Below are positions 11,141 through 24,376 of a DNA stretch of 64,000 bases, one piece after another. Where the stretch lies: NCBI GenBank assembly GCA_030407085.1, contig CM059582.1, forward strand, positions 160,386,001 through 160,450,000, given 5' to 3'. Under the pieces are notes generated by a model. The model was not told the origin of the DNA. It did no database searches and was given only the letters and a program-made list of their open reading frames with translations. The position numbers were made by a program, and so were the translations under genes. The DNA comes from Trichopria drosophilae. Lineage: Eukaryota; Arthropoda; Insecta; Hymenoptera; Diapriidae. Positions within the stretch are counted from its first letter, which is position 1; every line of letters begins with the position of its first letter.

Positions 11141-11766
11141 ATTGAACTACCAGTGCAAATTTATTAAATTATGTGTGTGAGGCTGTAATGAATGTAGTAC
11201 TCTGCACTTGCTCGTAATTTCTAATTAGCTTCAAATTGGTTTTATAAAGAAAATCAATTTTTGTTCATTTCAAAATTGTAATATTTATTAAATCTCACAA
11301 TCTCCGTAGATATGAAAAATGTTCATCTGCTCAGTTACGCACAAATGAAGGTCGAAATGACAACAATACATTGCATATTTCGAACCAACGTAGCCACTAT
11401 AGCAAGCCAATGCGTTATACATGTTTAACATAAATTTTAATCAAAGCTTAAAGCTTCAATTTCAAGCTACCAAATAAAAATTCATGGGATTCCGTAAAGT
11501 TGATGAAAAAAAAGTTTCCTCAATCACATTTTTTTTTTATTTCGAAACTTTAGAGTTTTTGGTGTAATTAATGATAGGTTTAAAGGCAGATTTTCAAAAT
11601 ACTAGAAAATTATTAAGGTTCTCATTAAATCAGTTCTACTTGAATTTCCTTCAGGAAGAACAGCTTTTCTGTGATTCTTATTTCACCTTTGCAGTTAATT
11701 AAAAATTAATTTTCCTTACTTCAACAACGGGTACAGAAATGTAAATAAAAGTATGTTTGCAATATT
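11141..11766. other. AT-rich stretch, no feature seen
   Basis: No gene or repeat seen. 11759-11766 is the left target-site copy of the next element. Confidence 0.5.
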
Positions 11767-11963
11767 GGGTGTACCTCAAAACCCAGACCAATTACAAAAC
11801 AAACACTTCAAAAATCAGACCTTTTAAAAAAACATACTTTCAAAATACGTGGACATTTTGAAATGTCTGGTTTTCATCATCCGTTGTTTTAAATGTCTAG
11901 TTTTTGAATGTCGAGTTTTTGAAGTATCTGTTTTGTGATTTTTCGGGTTTTTGAGGTGCACCC
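11767..11963. mobile_element. hAT-like MITE, copy 2
   Basis: Ends GGGTGTACCTCAAAACCC and (inverted) GGGTGCACCTCAAAAACC match copy 1 at 5006-5447, and the subterminal AAACACTTCAAAAATCAGAC repeats are the same type. The flanking 8-mers GCAATATT and GCATTAAT agree at six of eight positions, consistent with an old 8-bp duplication. At 197 bp it lacks most of the interior of copy 1. Confidence 0.82.
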
Positions 11964-12666
11964 GCATTAATTGTTGGATTTATTGCATGAGAATAAACAA
12001 AATGTTTGGATCCTTGACAAAAAAATGTTTGATAGACAATGTTACGTAACTAACTTGAAACTGAACGCTCTATGGGCTTTTGAGGTCATTTGTTACAAAT
12101 CCGACATCAGATTTTTTGAATTCAAAATGGTGGACCAAAATGTGTCAATAAAAGCAATAAGCATATATCCATTAATGTTTTAAATCTGAAGAAGGAAAAA
12201 TTACTTGTTTAATATTTCGAATTTTGAAAATCTGGTACGGGAATCCTAATCAGGGGCTTCGAACACATGCCACAAATTCCACCTCCTTTTCATGTAAAGC
12301 AAAATGTATGCATGAAAAGATTTAAAAGTGAATGATAAAAATCTGGTTTGACAAATATTTTTGGAGGTGTGTGTCCTCTTTTTTATTTTTATAGAAGTTC
12401 AAAAACTGCTAAGAATATAACTTTTTACCCTTTGGATTTGAATTAAACTTATTACATGAAATTCTTTATCTCTTGTACTCTTAGATTGAACAAAAAATAT
12501 GCATACGAATTGTTAAATAAACAAAAAACTGGACTTTTTTAATATAGTATGATAGATGTCAAAATCATTTGTTTAATTTTTTACATTACTTTTAAATAAT
12601 TTAATTTAAAATGGGAATAATGTTAATAAACACGGTGCTTTGACACTTGCAGATTTGCTTCATGAG
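11964..12666. other. AT-rich stretch, possible repeat remnant
   Basis: A TTCAAAATGGTGGACCAAAA segment near 12120 loosely resembles TCTAAATGGAGGACCAAAAA near 40503. This hints at a shared degraded element, but no boundaries are visible. Confidence 0.3.
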
Positions 12667-12669
12667 AGG

Positions 12670-12710
<41 letters not shown>
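12667..12710. repeat. (GA)n microsatellite
   Basis: About 20 uninterrupted GA units preceded by a GGGGG run. Confidence 0.97.
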
Positions 12711-12712
<2 letters not shown>

Positions 12713-15002
12713 TGTCATATAAATTTCCCTTTTACGTTTTTAAATATTTTATATTAAATTTGTGGTCAAGAATGAAAGATAACTATCAATTCAAATGATT
12801 AAAACGTGTATTGTTTCCATACCTAATAATAAAACTGGGAATAATGCAGCTGAAAAGTAATAAGTACGGCCATGAAATAAATTAACAGTTTACCATTGAT
12901 TGCTGATCGGATGCACTCGGACGATACCGTATGCATTTCATAAAATCTTAATGCGAAAATCACAAAACTTTAAATTACCAGCGAGAAATTTATCATAATG
13001 ATATCCGCTCAAACATTTCTCGTAAACACTGATTTTTTCACGTTCCGGGCAAAATTCGATTATCCAAATCTTCCGCGCGTACATTCAATATTTGGAATAC
13101 TACCGTGTAATATAATCTACTTTTTAGTATCATCATTGTAATGACAGTCCTTTTACAAAAATAACCTTGCAGTACACCTTCATTCGGAGAAGTACCCCTA
13201 TTCGGGTGTGCAATGGCGTAGGAAAAACCACTTTGTAGGAAAACAACCTTCGACGAGGACCGCACTTGCTTAAAAACATATTTGTTAGTAAGACGTCCGA
13301 GACTATGTTATATATATATATAATATTAATATTAAGTAAACTTTACCCTTCAAATACTTGCTCATTTATGATATTGTACAAAAAAAATTGATACTAAAGG
13401 TAAACAAATTTTTTACATAGATGAACAAATTTTCGATAGCTACTTTTTATAATTTTGTACAAAATGTTATGTTTCAATATACACCGACGTTTACCTATAT
13501 ATTGCATCAGTACATATTAGACAACATTATTTCTGCATTTAAACTTTTGTTATAACATTAAACAATGCGTGAATTGTTAATTCAAATGAACGTAGTAATG
13601 AATTAATTCGAATTAGTAATTATCCATTTGGTTCTGTGACATTCCTCCATACAAACTAAATGTAAAGTGTATTCAGATAAACATTAATGATAATATGATG
13701 CAAGGTTTATTCACTAACGTTATTACAAATTATTTATGACGAAACTGATGCAAAATTGTGTTGAATTATATATTCGTTATATTTCTTTGGACATAAATAA
13801 TTTGAAGAACTAAAATATATTGTCGAATTTATTTGTTCTTGCGTTCATCTACTTGTACTCTCCAATATACCATTATACACTAATAACAATTAATAAATAT
13901 TTCTATAAACTGACATCAAATAAATAAATAATAGGAGTTACAATTAGTTCAGAGGAAACCAACAAAATTATGCCAAGTAAGTTGAAGGTATGGTATTTTA
14001 GTGAAGGATATAGAACTTAGTATAACACAAAAGTATATTTTAAGACTTTTCTTCAATCCCATAAGAGAATCCTGTTAAATTCTGTAAAACAGATTCTATG
14101 ATATCCGTAACAAAACAGAAAATCTAATTGTCTCAACTAAATCCATAAGCTGACAGCTGTGTAGCATTTATCCGAAGGCGGTGTTTTTCTACGTTAAAGT
14201 TTGTAATCTCCTTAATTGTGCAGCTGAAACACAAAAAATTTGTATTTTATATATAAACATATTTCGTAGGCAGGATTTTGATATGTTGATTTTCTTGAAC
14301 ATTGTGCACGAAATTCACGTTATCAATACATTGTAAAAATGTTCTATAATTATTTATAAAAAAACCTAACTAGCAAAGCAAAGTGTCTTTTCGGTAAAAG
14401 TATTTAAGAAATTGCAAATCGAACAGTGGAACTGTATTAGCGATAAACTAGCGGTAAATGAAAAATGTGAGCTTTAGGAAAATTGTGTTTAAAATACCAT
14501 TCCAGTAAGACAACCTTATTGTTTACTGTAAATTGGACTCACGTAAACACATTTTATACAAATAGTGGTCGCAACCATTTTTCTGTACTTTATACGTTAA
14601 AATCGTAAACTTTCAAAACCAGTTACTTTAGAACAAGGTGGTGAATTAAAGTACAATTGTGAATGCATATTTCATATATAGTTTTGTACGAATATACAAA
14701 CATTTCAGAACTTTATCTATAATGTCAATCAGTAAACAAACCTCATAAAATAAAAAAAAAATATATTTGTTATTAATTTTAGTTTGGTCTCTTCCCTTAA
14801 ATTTCGAATAATATGTATGAAAAATAATTATAATCCTATATTAAACTTGAAAATATATTGACGTATCTGCAGTAACAACACGTCTGACAAAGTAGCAGGC
14901 TCACTACTTAAGTAGAAACGGTCAGGGTGCGACAGATGCATTGAAGCGAACCGTGACGGCTGTGTAATTTTATCAATATTTTTTCGTCGTTTTCAAACAC
15001 GT
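12711..15002. other. AT-rich stretch with short (TA)n
   Basis: (TA)n at about 13308-13322. Otherwise nothing but short unrecognised frames. Confidence 0.5.
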
Positions 15003-15240
15003 ATGAACACTTTTCATTTTTCGAGTGTCGAACATTTTCATTGGACGGTACGTTTACCTGGCGAGGCGGGTTCGCTATGGGCTTACCTTACGATGTATGA
15101 GTTTGTCGAATTAGCAGCATGTTTAATCAAGCGCGAGGATCATCCTTCCGGCGTTGGAATTGCAGACAATGAGGATCCATGGCTTTCTGGCGATCGGGAC
15201 GAATTATTTCGCTTACTTCGTATCGAATAAAATTAACGTA
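15003..15240. other. Moderate-GC patch with coding-like frame and minus-strand donors
   Basis: A 75-codon plus frame (15003-15230) has a balanced, soluble-protein-like composition (for example AACLIKREDHPSGVG) but no recognised domain. On the minus strand the same patch carries two good splice-donor sequences: CGCCAG then GTAAAC at about 15055, and CGTAAG then GTAAGC at about 15088. The two readings compete: a small plus-strand exon or gene, or a minus-strand (possibly untranslated) exon. The plus frame starts in AT-rich DNA and no acceptor is obvious. Confidence 0.25.
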
Positions 15241-18200
15241 ATTAGTCCACTGTTTATAATTACCCGACGGGCACTGAACCCGACGATCGATCAGAATATT
15301 GATAAATAAAGCTAGTTTTGTCCGTAATGATTATATAATTCGACATTTACGAAGTTACTCTTAAAGTTGCACGTACATGTACTATTATGTCGAACATTTC
15401 AAATTTAAAACTGTATATAAAGTAGTTTAAGAAGTAAAATTAATATTACAGAAATGTAACATTCTTTTTAATTCGATTGTATTTAATTTCAAGAATTTCA
15501 ATAAAATTTATTCATTCCGATAACTCGGTATTAAAGAGTTACTGTTTGTCTTTAAACACTGTTACTAGGTAAAAAATACTGTAAGACAAATATCATTACT
15601 TATTTCCGACTAAAGTGGTGTGTGTAAAGCGAATATAATGGTAAGTTAAAAGATGTAATTTAATTCAATCAATAATATTTTTACTTGCAAGAAAAGATCG
15701 GTATAACGAGGCAAAATTTATATTTTTGTATTAATTCCTAATCTGTACAGTCGATTATTGTGAGTTGTCTTGATAAATTGGTATTATACAAATTAAAGAC
15801 CATTCTTGATACGTACTTCAGCATTTTTCACATTAATATGTACTAAAATACGAACGTGTGCCAGCAATAAACGCTAAATTCTTTGATGGTAGTAAATTTC
15901 TATACTCATATAACCTGCAGCAATCAGATTCGATCATAAAGATAATATTATTCCAATGACATTAACTTAGTTGCTTATATTAGAAAGTGGTAGTGTGATT
16001 TTCGCAGTTATGGAGATAAACAATGTTATCAATGTCCGATGTATCGAAACTACCTCGAGATAAATTAAAATGTTAAGTAAAAATTAAAAATATTACCATC
16101 CAAATCTCATAAATAAAAAGCCGTTGTTATTTTTAGAAATTTACAATTCTTTCTACTAATATAACGTTTTAGTTATTTGCTATAGTATATCATAAGATTT
16201 TAATGTTTTTACTTCTGAATATAGCGAGCATAATGTTTTGGGAATAACCGTTAAAAAACGATCAAATATACAATGCATTTTTATTATTTCATGATTTTTT
16301 AATTTCAATGTTTGTCAACATTGTCGGCCAGTTTAAAATTTTTATTTTGGTCAGGGTTAGATTTTTAGCAAACCTATTCATACGTATATGGATGAAATTT
16401 GGACAAAGATTGACTTGGAAATTTTCCAATAATACTATATAACTAACATCGCCATACACGCACATGACTTTTGTCTTCTTTTCATGTATATATTTTTATC
16501 TTTTCATGTAATTAGGCAAACTGAAGAAAACGGTAGCGAGTTGCAAAATAATTAAAATGTTCAAATGTAATTCAAAAAAATATGTTCTACTTTTTATTTT
16601 TTGGTGCCTCTTCGCATGAAATTATATGTATACTCAGTTTTGGTTATATATAATAATATGTCTATATAATAAATAGTTATACATAGTGATGGTTATGTAT
16701 TCAGTTTTTTCTTATAATAAACGTACACTATAATTATTCTTATTTGTTAATACGCGTTCATATCTGTGTGAAAAGATTATTAGACCATGAATACGCGTGT
16801 TTCGCTTATATTATTTCTCATGTTTCGAGGGACTTATTATTATATTTACACATGCGCTTCTTCGTGTAATAACAAAAAAAGGTAAAAGGTGTTTCATTTT
16901 AATAAAACCAAAATTGAAAACATATTATTATTATTACTTATTTATTTTGGGATGGAGAAATCTCCTTGAGCCAACCAAATAGAAAATGTTACATAATTTA
17001 TACATAATAAAGATAAACTTCACAGTACAATATGTGCTAATAAGAAGTGAAGCCTTTCTTAAATAAGTAACTAATTATACTGACATTTTACGTAATACAA
17101 CTTAACCACTCAATTATAAAAGTAATGGTTAACTAGCCTACGCCAATGGTAAATTATAGTACAAGTGTGAAAGAAATTAATCATTATAGCATAAACGAAG
17201 ACATAAACGGACAAAATGAAATTTTAATAAATTCCAAACGTTATTTTCCTCTCAAGCTTTTGAGGCTCGAATAATAAATCATAACATTTTGACTTAAATT
17301 TAGGAAGCGAAGAACACATTTGCAAGTCACTCGGCAACGCATTCCGCAGATTTGTTGAAATGATCAGAAATTAACTAATGAGGTAAACTTAGTACTTTGG
17401 TACCAACACGTAATTGTTTCGCAGTTATACTTTCACGACAGATGTAACTATCGTAAAGATACTTCGGCGATTTAGTTAATTCGTTGGCATGTTTAGTTAT
17501 GTTAAGTACACCAAGGTAAGTACACCGAAAAACCCATATTCTAACTTTTAAGTATACCCTAATCTATCTTAATAATTAAGTGTACAGTACTCTTAATATA
17601 AGAAATATTCTAAACAATTTAAGAAGAGTTCTTAAAGTGAGAGTATTCTTACGAAAATATTTTCTTAAAATATGAATACTCATTAAAAAAAAACATTCTA
17701 ATTTTAAGCATACCAGCTACTGTTGCAATTTGAAAAAATAAATTCAAATTCCAAGCATACAAGAGAAAGCTCCCTTAAGAAAATGGTAATTTGAAAAATT
17801 TGTAAAAATTGCTGACCATGGCACCAGATGCTATTGATCCGAATCTTTATATACATCTTATATAGTGCATCATCGATTTCAGAAATTTCCTTGCATACAA
17901 ATTGAAATAGCATAAAGGTAATGGGAACCTAGGAAAAACTACAAAACGAATTTCCAACCATTTGCAGTGATGGGTACAGAAATTATCAAGTGCTGGTATT
18001 GTGAAGTGGTACTGTTTAAAATTGTGAAATCCACTTGTAGAATACAACTTACAAACATCTGATAAAAATGTAAAAGAATAATTATGACTAAATACGTAAA
18101 AACTATACTGTAATTATCAAATATATGTAGATGTTATCTGACTACCAGTAAAACCACTAAAACATAAATCTCAAACCAATCGTTTGAAAAATGTTATAAC

Positions 18201-18590
18201 TTTGACTACCTGCTATGATTAATCAGTTTACAACACCAAATCATAACTTAATTCCAATACTACATAAATAAATTACTTTGCAATGTTTCGTGTCTTTTCT
18301 CAACATTCAATTTTTCGCATTTTCTTCTATTATATCCTTAAACCCTAATTCGTTTCAACCACGGTTTCATTCAAAATTTCCAAATGAGCAATGTTGTTCA
18401 TAGATTTAAATATTGCTATTGCGAGCATTCTAATCCTCCCAGAACTGCATTATCATTTTACCGACAGTTACGCAGAAAAATGTACGTAACTTCGTTGAAA
18501 AAATGCCAACTATTTTGCAATTAACGGCATTTTATTCGGCATTGACAATGAAAAGAGTCAAGATACTGAAGTTATTCCTTTTTCAACAGG
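15241..18590. other. AT-rich stretch, no clear feature
   Basis: Around 17500-17715 a segment has the motif TTCTAACTTTTAAGTATACC near one end and TTCTAATTTTAAGCATACC near the other, in direct orientation. It is perhaps a degraded repeat. No gene seen. Confidence 0.4.
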
Positions 18591-18900
18591 GGACAGGCAG
18601 CTTACCCTAATATCTCGAGGCAGTGAGGGAGGTACGGCTCCACCCCAACGGAGTGCGTTTAGTTAAAAGGGATACGCTATCGCCGGAGAAGAAAAGGCAG
18701 CAACGTGCCAAACTGGCCGAGGGTAGTAGTAACGTCCTAACATTTTTCGTTTTATCTACGACCCGTTTCGTCCTAAGGGATGATTTTCCACGAGGGGTTT
18801 AACGACGAACCAAACGAAATGGCTGCTCGTTTCGGAATGAAGATGAGCACATTGGACACATAAGCGTCGACGATGAGGTGTCGGGATTCGTAGTATTACT
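18591..18900 (-). other. Moderate-GC patch with minus-strand splice donor
   Basis: About 300 bp of roughly balanced composition inside AT-rich DNA. Read on the minus strand, it ends in ATTAGG then GTAAGC (about 18605-18610), a good 5' splice site. The upstream minus sequence contains stops in all frames, so if it is an exon it is likely untranslated or from a non-coding RNA. Confidence 0.25.
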
Positions 18901-19987
18901 TCTCATAAATGCAAAATCTTTTGCCTTCCCGGGAGATATTGGACCAACTGAATTTCATATTTGAAACACGAACGATGATGACATTGAAAAAAATTGTAAT
19001 ATCAAATTATTAAAGTTTTTAGGAAATTAGTATAATGTTAATATTGATCTTCCTAGGTAATTGGCTTGATTAAAATCATTGTATATTAATCTTTGCTGAT
19101 TAATTATTAAGAAAACTTTGATCGAACCCAAGAAAAGCAGCATTACTATTAATTTCATTATGTTGTAGTACTATTTAAATTTCTGATAATGATTGTTTTA
19201 CTGAATATTTCAAACTTTTAATTCAAGAATATGACTAAAAATTCAGCGAAAGTTGCGATTTTGAAGGGTTCAAAATCGTAATCCCGGCACTTTTCCGAAA
19301 GCGTTTGCTGCGATGCTCGTAAGCGTAAAATTCTAACCGCAGGTAGTCAGAATTATACACGCGTCGATCTTTCATCAGCGGCTGACTCGACTAGTTCACC
19401 GAGCCCAAAAAAGCGCTGTGCCGGAACTTTTTAATGCACCATCGATTACACACTGAATTTTGTTGACCATTCATCGCGGGAAATCCTTCGTTGGTCTTCC
19501 TGAACTCAGTTTTTCCCGTTAAAAATGTGCAATTTTTATTCCGCCACAAATTTATTTTTCTATTATTACAATTGAATTTAATTTATCATTTATGAATGAT
19601 TCAATTAGCGTAAATATACTTCTAATAAAATAAATTTTCATAATGTAATGGATAGATAGCGCTGATATGTGAGAGTGGACTGGTATTAAAAAAATGCTTA
19701 ATATTATATTACACGCATTTTCAGTTACTTTAGTAATTTAAAAACTAATTTGAAAATATAATATAATTTTCTGAAAAGAAAGAAACTGACGTACAGAATA
19801 AAATCGATTCGTACAAAAATCACGTGTAAACTTGGGAAAGATTCGTGACTTTCGAACTTTTATTTTGTAGAATCCCAGTACTTTTCTATTTTTTTAAACA
19901 GTGAATGTGAATGGGGAAGCAAACGCTCTGAAAAATTAATTTAAACGAGCAATGTACAAGCAATTAAACGTTTAAAATTCTAACAAA
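18901..19987. other. AT-rich stretch, no feature seen
   Basis: A slightly more GC-rich section at 19270-19530 has no frame or repeat. Confidence 0.45.
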
Positions 19988-20210
19988 TTGAAGTGCACAA
20001 TAAATCACCGAGCGGCTGACATCCTGCTACAGTCCCTCGGTGGAGGACTGACCACCAGCACGCCTGTCGACCAACCCCTGCAAGAACATTTCTTTACCGC
20101 GCGAGCCACTTTAAAAAGGGGTTGGCAACTACTTTATCGACATTCTGTACTAGCGAATTTCAGGAAATATCACGAGTGTCGCTCTTGTCGTTAAAAAGTC
20201 GATATGAAAG
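19988..20210 (+). other. Moderate-GC patch with short frame
   Basis: A 68-codon plus frame contains RAADILLQSLGGGL and similar unremarkable sequence. The GC patch (20010-20125) is much shorter than the frame. No domain, promoter or splice evidence; a chance frame is as likely as an exon. Confidence 0.15.
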
Positions 20211-21661
20211 AAAACGCCAAATTTTCTGCGCGCTTCGTTTTCAGGTAAATAAAGTGGTTAGCATTTGTTTATTTAGTTTCGGCTTTTCTGATTTTATTTA
20301 TATGAAAATGTACTACTTCTTGACGACTGTTGTAGAAAAATATGTTAATAATATTGTTTCTTTTTTTTTAAACTTCACTACAGACCGACTCCATTTCAAA
20401 TCATCCCGCGAAAATAAATTTCAAAATTATGCTTGATATAACTTTCATTAATCTGTTTTTTAATTAAACAGAAGCGTATTGTTTTCGGTTGCAATGCAAA
20501 TATGTTTTTTTTATTAAATCTAGGTGAATGTGTTTTATATGAAATAGACTGAACCTAATGCAGTCTTATTGTCTATCTAATATTCTACTCTCTATACAGA
20601 GAATACTTGTTACCATCATTATGAAGATTTCAAAAGTTTCCAAAATAACATATTTTTAAACTGTTTTGATGCAAATGTGCCCACGGTATGATTACATTAT
20701 ATTCTCAAATCAATTTCGATATATCCAATAAGTGTAATATTATATTGCAATTAATGTACTATGTAGTACAAAATGATTGTGAATACCATGTTTACAGTTA
20801 TTCTTAATTTAATTGACAAAAACTGAATCTAGGGGATTCCTAGATTCCTAATTTGCTAATCATAACTTCAAAAATCACGAAAATCAATAAATTATTTACA
20901 GTTTAGATGGCATCGCTCTATAATAAACAACGATGCTCAAGTTCATGAAGTAATTATATGCCAATGTTTTTAATCGAAAATACTTATTAAATGTTGGATA
21001 TACATTACGAAGTTTAGACTAAGAGAACCTTAAATATTATAATCTTAACACAAACATAGATTATGTCGAATCGGATATTAATCACAAAACTTATGTTTCA
21101 GTAGGAGAATATTAATGTTTTAGATATTAAAAATAGAGGTTTGTCAAAAATTAATCATGAATCATATTAAACAAACGCATTAAATATAATAGATGTCACT
21201 GAAATATTATTCAAAAATGATGTGCATTCAACGTTAACACTGTACATGAAATATAAATAAAAGCCATAAGCCGCTTACAATTTAGTATGTGTTAATTTAT
21301 ATTTATAAACCAAGAATGTTCATTTTATTATCAAGTTTACAAAGCTCTTAATTAGAAAAAGTAAAAAAGTAAATGCTTCTCACTGCATAGTCATTAATTT
21401 TGAGTCTTAGTTAAAAAAGCGCGTCTGAAAAACAGTGAATTTACAATTTTCCAAATCAGCATTGTAATTGATCAACCAATTACAATACAGCACTTCCATT
21501 GATAAATCGCCGACTTTCTTGATTACTCACTTAATTAAACCTAGTAATATTACTATCTTAGTGAGGTTCTGAGCAAAAATGGTTCTTTTCAAATGTTGGA
21601 ATACTACCGTTAATTTATTCTATCCATTATTGATAAATCAGGAACATTTACTGCTCACATG
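20211..21661. other. AT-rich stretch, no feature seen
   Basis: Only short, unrecognised frames; no bounded repeats. Confidence 0.5.
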
Positions 21662-22140
21662 CACGAAAAAAAATTTTAAGGACATTTTACCATTTCAGGT
21701 GGTAATTTTATCACAGATTTGTAGAATGAAGAAAATAGGCTTTATTTCTGGTAAAATTACTATATTAACTTTTTCTGGCTGCATAGTAAAAATTCCAAGA
21801 ATTGACCTGGTAGAAATTTATCCAATTTTTTCTTACACTGTCCATTTCCCCCATACCTTTAATATGGTAAATACGAATGTTGTGACTTGTGAAGATGTTT
21901 AATTTTAATACTATATTAAATGTACTTATTTTTGTAAATTAGTCTATTTTTGTTGCAACGCGGAGAACGAGGTTCTTTGAAATTTCTGGGGAATTTATTG
22001 TATTTTTTGCTAGTGAATAATAAAAATTCCAAGAAACTGTGATAATTTTTAACAGAAAAGTGGCAATTTTACTCATTCTACTACTCTGTCCCAAAATTAC
22101 CATTTGAAACGGTAAAATTTCCAAGAAAAATTTTCCCGTG
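21662..22140. mobile_element. DNA element with ~68-bp inverted ends
   Basis: The left end CACGAAAAAAAATTTTAAGG and the inverted right end CACGGGAAAATTTTTCTTGG continue as matching inverted repeats for about 68 bp. They share GGTAATTTT and TAGAATGA motifs internally. The interior has no transposase. No clear target duplication was found. Much of the interior and the right end recur at 26511-27629, where a younger transposon has split the copy. The superfamily is not certain. Confidence 0.75.
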
Positions 22141-23784
22141 TACTTGCGATATTTATTGTATTTCATAATACAAAAATCCAATTAAATTTCCTTCTATGAT
22201 GCATTTAAACAATAGCCTGTCATTAGTCCATGTCGTTAATGCAGCAACTGACTTTATCATGTATTGACGCTAAGTCACTTGTTAAACAGTGAACTCAAAC
22301 GAAGTAAATTTCAGGATCTAAAAATATTTCTTTCTTTCCTTCCACTGTTTGCACAATGAGCAGTTAGTATTCGTTCACTGATTCCAAGACAGAACTTTTT
22401 TTTCAAATTGAAAGAGAACTCCGTTTTTTCTCTCTAATTACGTATAACAGTATTTTTTTTTTACGTCATTGAAATGTTAAAATATTCATAAAAATGGTAT
22501 GGGTATTCACATGATAAAACACGCAAATTATACAAAACATTTGTAAATTCTAACTTATTTTCGGTACATACTTTGAAATGGAATCGGGCGATTATTATCA
22601 TACTTCTAATTTTGTAGTATATTATTTGTGTATAATTTTGTACAATACAAGTGATTTTAGTGCCCAAAATTGAATTTGGCTCATGCTGTTGAAAGCAAAC
22701 GTGAAACTACCTAGTCGGAATTACAGTATAAAAATATTTAAATATGTATCAAATATGGGTAGGTAGTATAACAATAACATTGTTTTCCTAGAGTTGGTAT
22801 TTTATATTCGATAAATGTAGAAACTTTCTTACCACATTGTAGTCTTGAAAAATTAATGCGAAACCAGTTTTTTTTTCACTTATATATAATTTCGAATATA
22901 ATATCCAAATCCGATAACAGATACAACTTACTATAATAATTATAAGAATTAAAGAAACTATCGAATATTCATTTAATAGTACAAATTCGTATAAATCATT
23001 AAAATAATAAAAATAATACTCTGCACATTACATCAATAAAAAACTTTTTCTTCTGTTTGGATTAAATTAAATTGTGTAAGATTTGTTAAGGTTTGCATTA
23101 ATCAATTTAATATCTAGCTTACATGAAGAAAATGTATTTCAGAAGAATGAAAATCACCAAATTTAAATGTTTATGCAGGAAATTATTAATATACTCAACA
23201 AGAATAATATGTTCAACAAGACTGTGAAAGGTCAACTATTCATAAATTTAACAAAAAATTAACATAAATATCTTAATGCCTCACTTCAAGAACAATAAAA
23301 AAAGTAGATTATTATAGATACACTATTGCAAGTTATATACTTACACTTTTTTCCATGAGAGTTTGTAACAATAAAAATGCAAATGTCAATTTCACATATT
23401 GTTAAAAAATCGATCTAAATTTTGTTTGCAATACTATTTGCATTCTGAATTCAGTAATTTCAAGTTCATAATTGGATCAATGTTTTTTGAATCCTATATG
23501 AGGTTTCCAGAAATATTAACAACTATCATGTCAACTCTAAGATTCCTTTTATTTCTTTTAGAATATCTAAATGCATATTATGTTTACCATTTAATTTCGA
23601 GGTTATATAACTATAATATACACCGGTAGGTAAGTGCGTTGAAATGCTGTAAACATTGTTTAAAACCTCAATGAAATATAAAAATATAATTTCCTCTTTT
23701 GCACAACAAAATCCACTGAATATCGTCAAGACTACATTTAATGTACACATTTGATAAGGTGTTAATGTTCGACGGATTTATAAA
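22141..23784. other. AT-rich stretch, no feature seen
   Basis: Nothing beyond short A/T tracts and unrecognised small frames. Confidence 0.5.
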
Positions 23785-24376
23785 TTAATATATTCTTAAC
23801 TAGTTTTGGCGTTTTTCGGTCACATAAAGAATAGAAATAAAAAATGGTCGAGTTTAATAAAAATTTAAAAATTAGAAGAACAGAAAAAACAAGGTTCAAT
23901 AATTTGAAGGGTTTTTGTAATATAAATAGTAAATAAATTTAGCTACCTTGAAAATTATTTTATAAAAAAAAGAGAATAAGACCGTCAACATCCGTTTCGA
24001 AACATTACAGCTACCGGAAGTTTACCATCCCTTTCTGTAATGAATTCCATCTTATTTCCTTAATTCATACAGTTTGTCAACGGTTCCATTATTCTTAGTA
24101 CCACACCACCAACACTTACAAAACTTCTTATCGCCTAATTTAGTATAAATACGACGCAATCATACAACCGTTTTCTTACATAGTCTTGAAGAGGACTCAT
24201 ATCAGAGTCAAAACGTTGCTAAATTTATTTATTATTTATATTACAAAAACCCTTCAAATTATTGACCCTTGTTTGTTTTTTCTCATCTTCTAATATTTAA
24301 ATTTTTATTAAACTCAACAAAATTTTCGATTCTTTATGTGACCGAAAAACACTAAAACTATTTAAGAATATATTAA
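23785..24376. mobile_element. Element with ~160-bp inverted termini
   Basis: The left arm 23785-23945 and right arm 24216-24376 are inverted copies of each other. Both begin TTAATATATTCTTAA and share GTTTTTCGGTCACATAAAGA and GAAGGGTTTTTGTAATATAA. A ~270-bp centre separates them. The centre contains TTGAAGAGGACTCATATCAG followed by GAGTC and AAAACGTT. That is a GGACTC/GAGTC hairpin set between sequences resembling the two halves of a hammerhead ribozyme core (consensus CTGANGA and GAAA). Penelope-like elements are known to carry hammerheads and sometimes inverted terminal repeats. The core here is imperfect, so the class is an inference. There is no coding sequence. Confidence 0.7.

Noticed and set aside
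15049..15085. U1 snRNA-like start (GTTTACCTGGCGAGGCGG)
   Set aside because: Only about a dozen bases resemble the U1 5' end. The rest does not fold or match. The same bases are better explained as a minus-strand splice donor.
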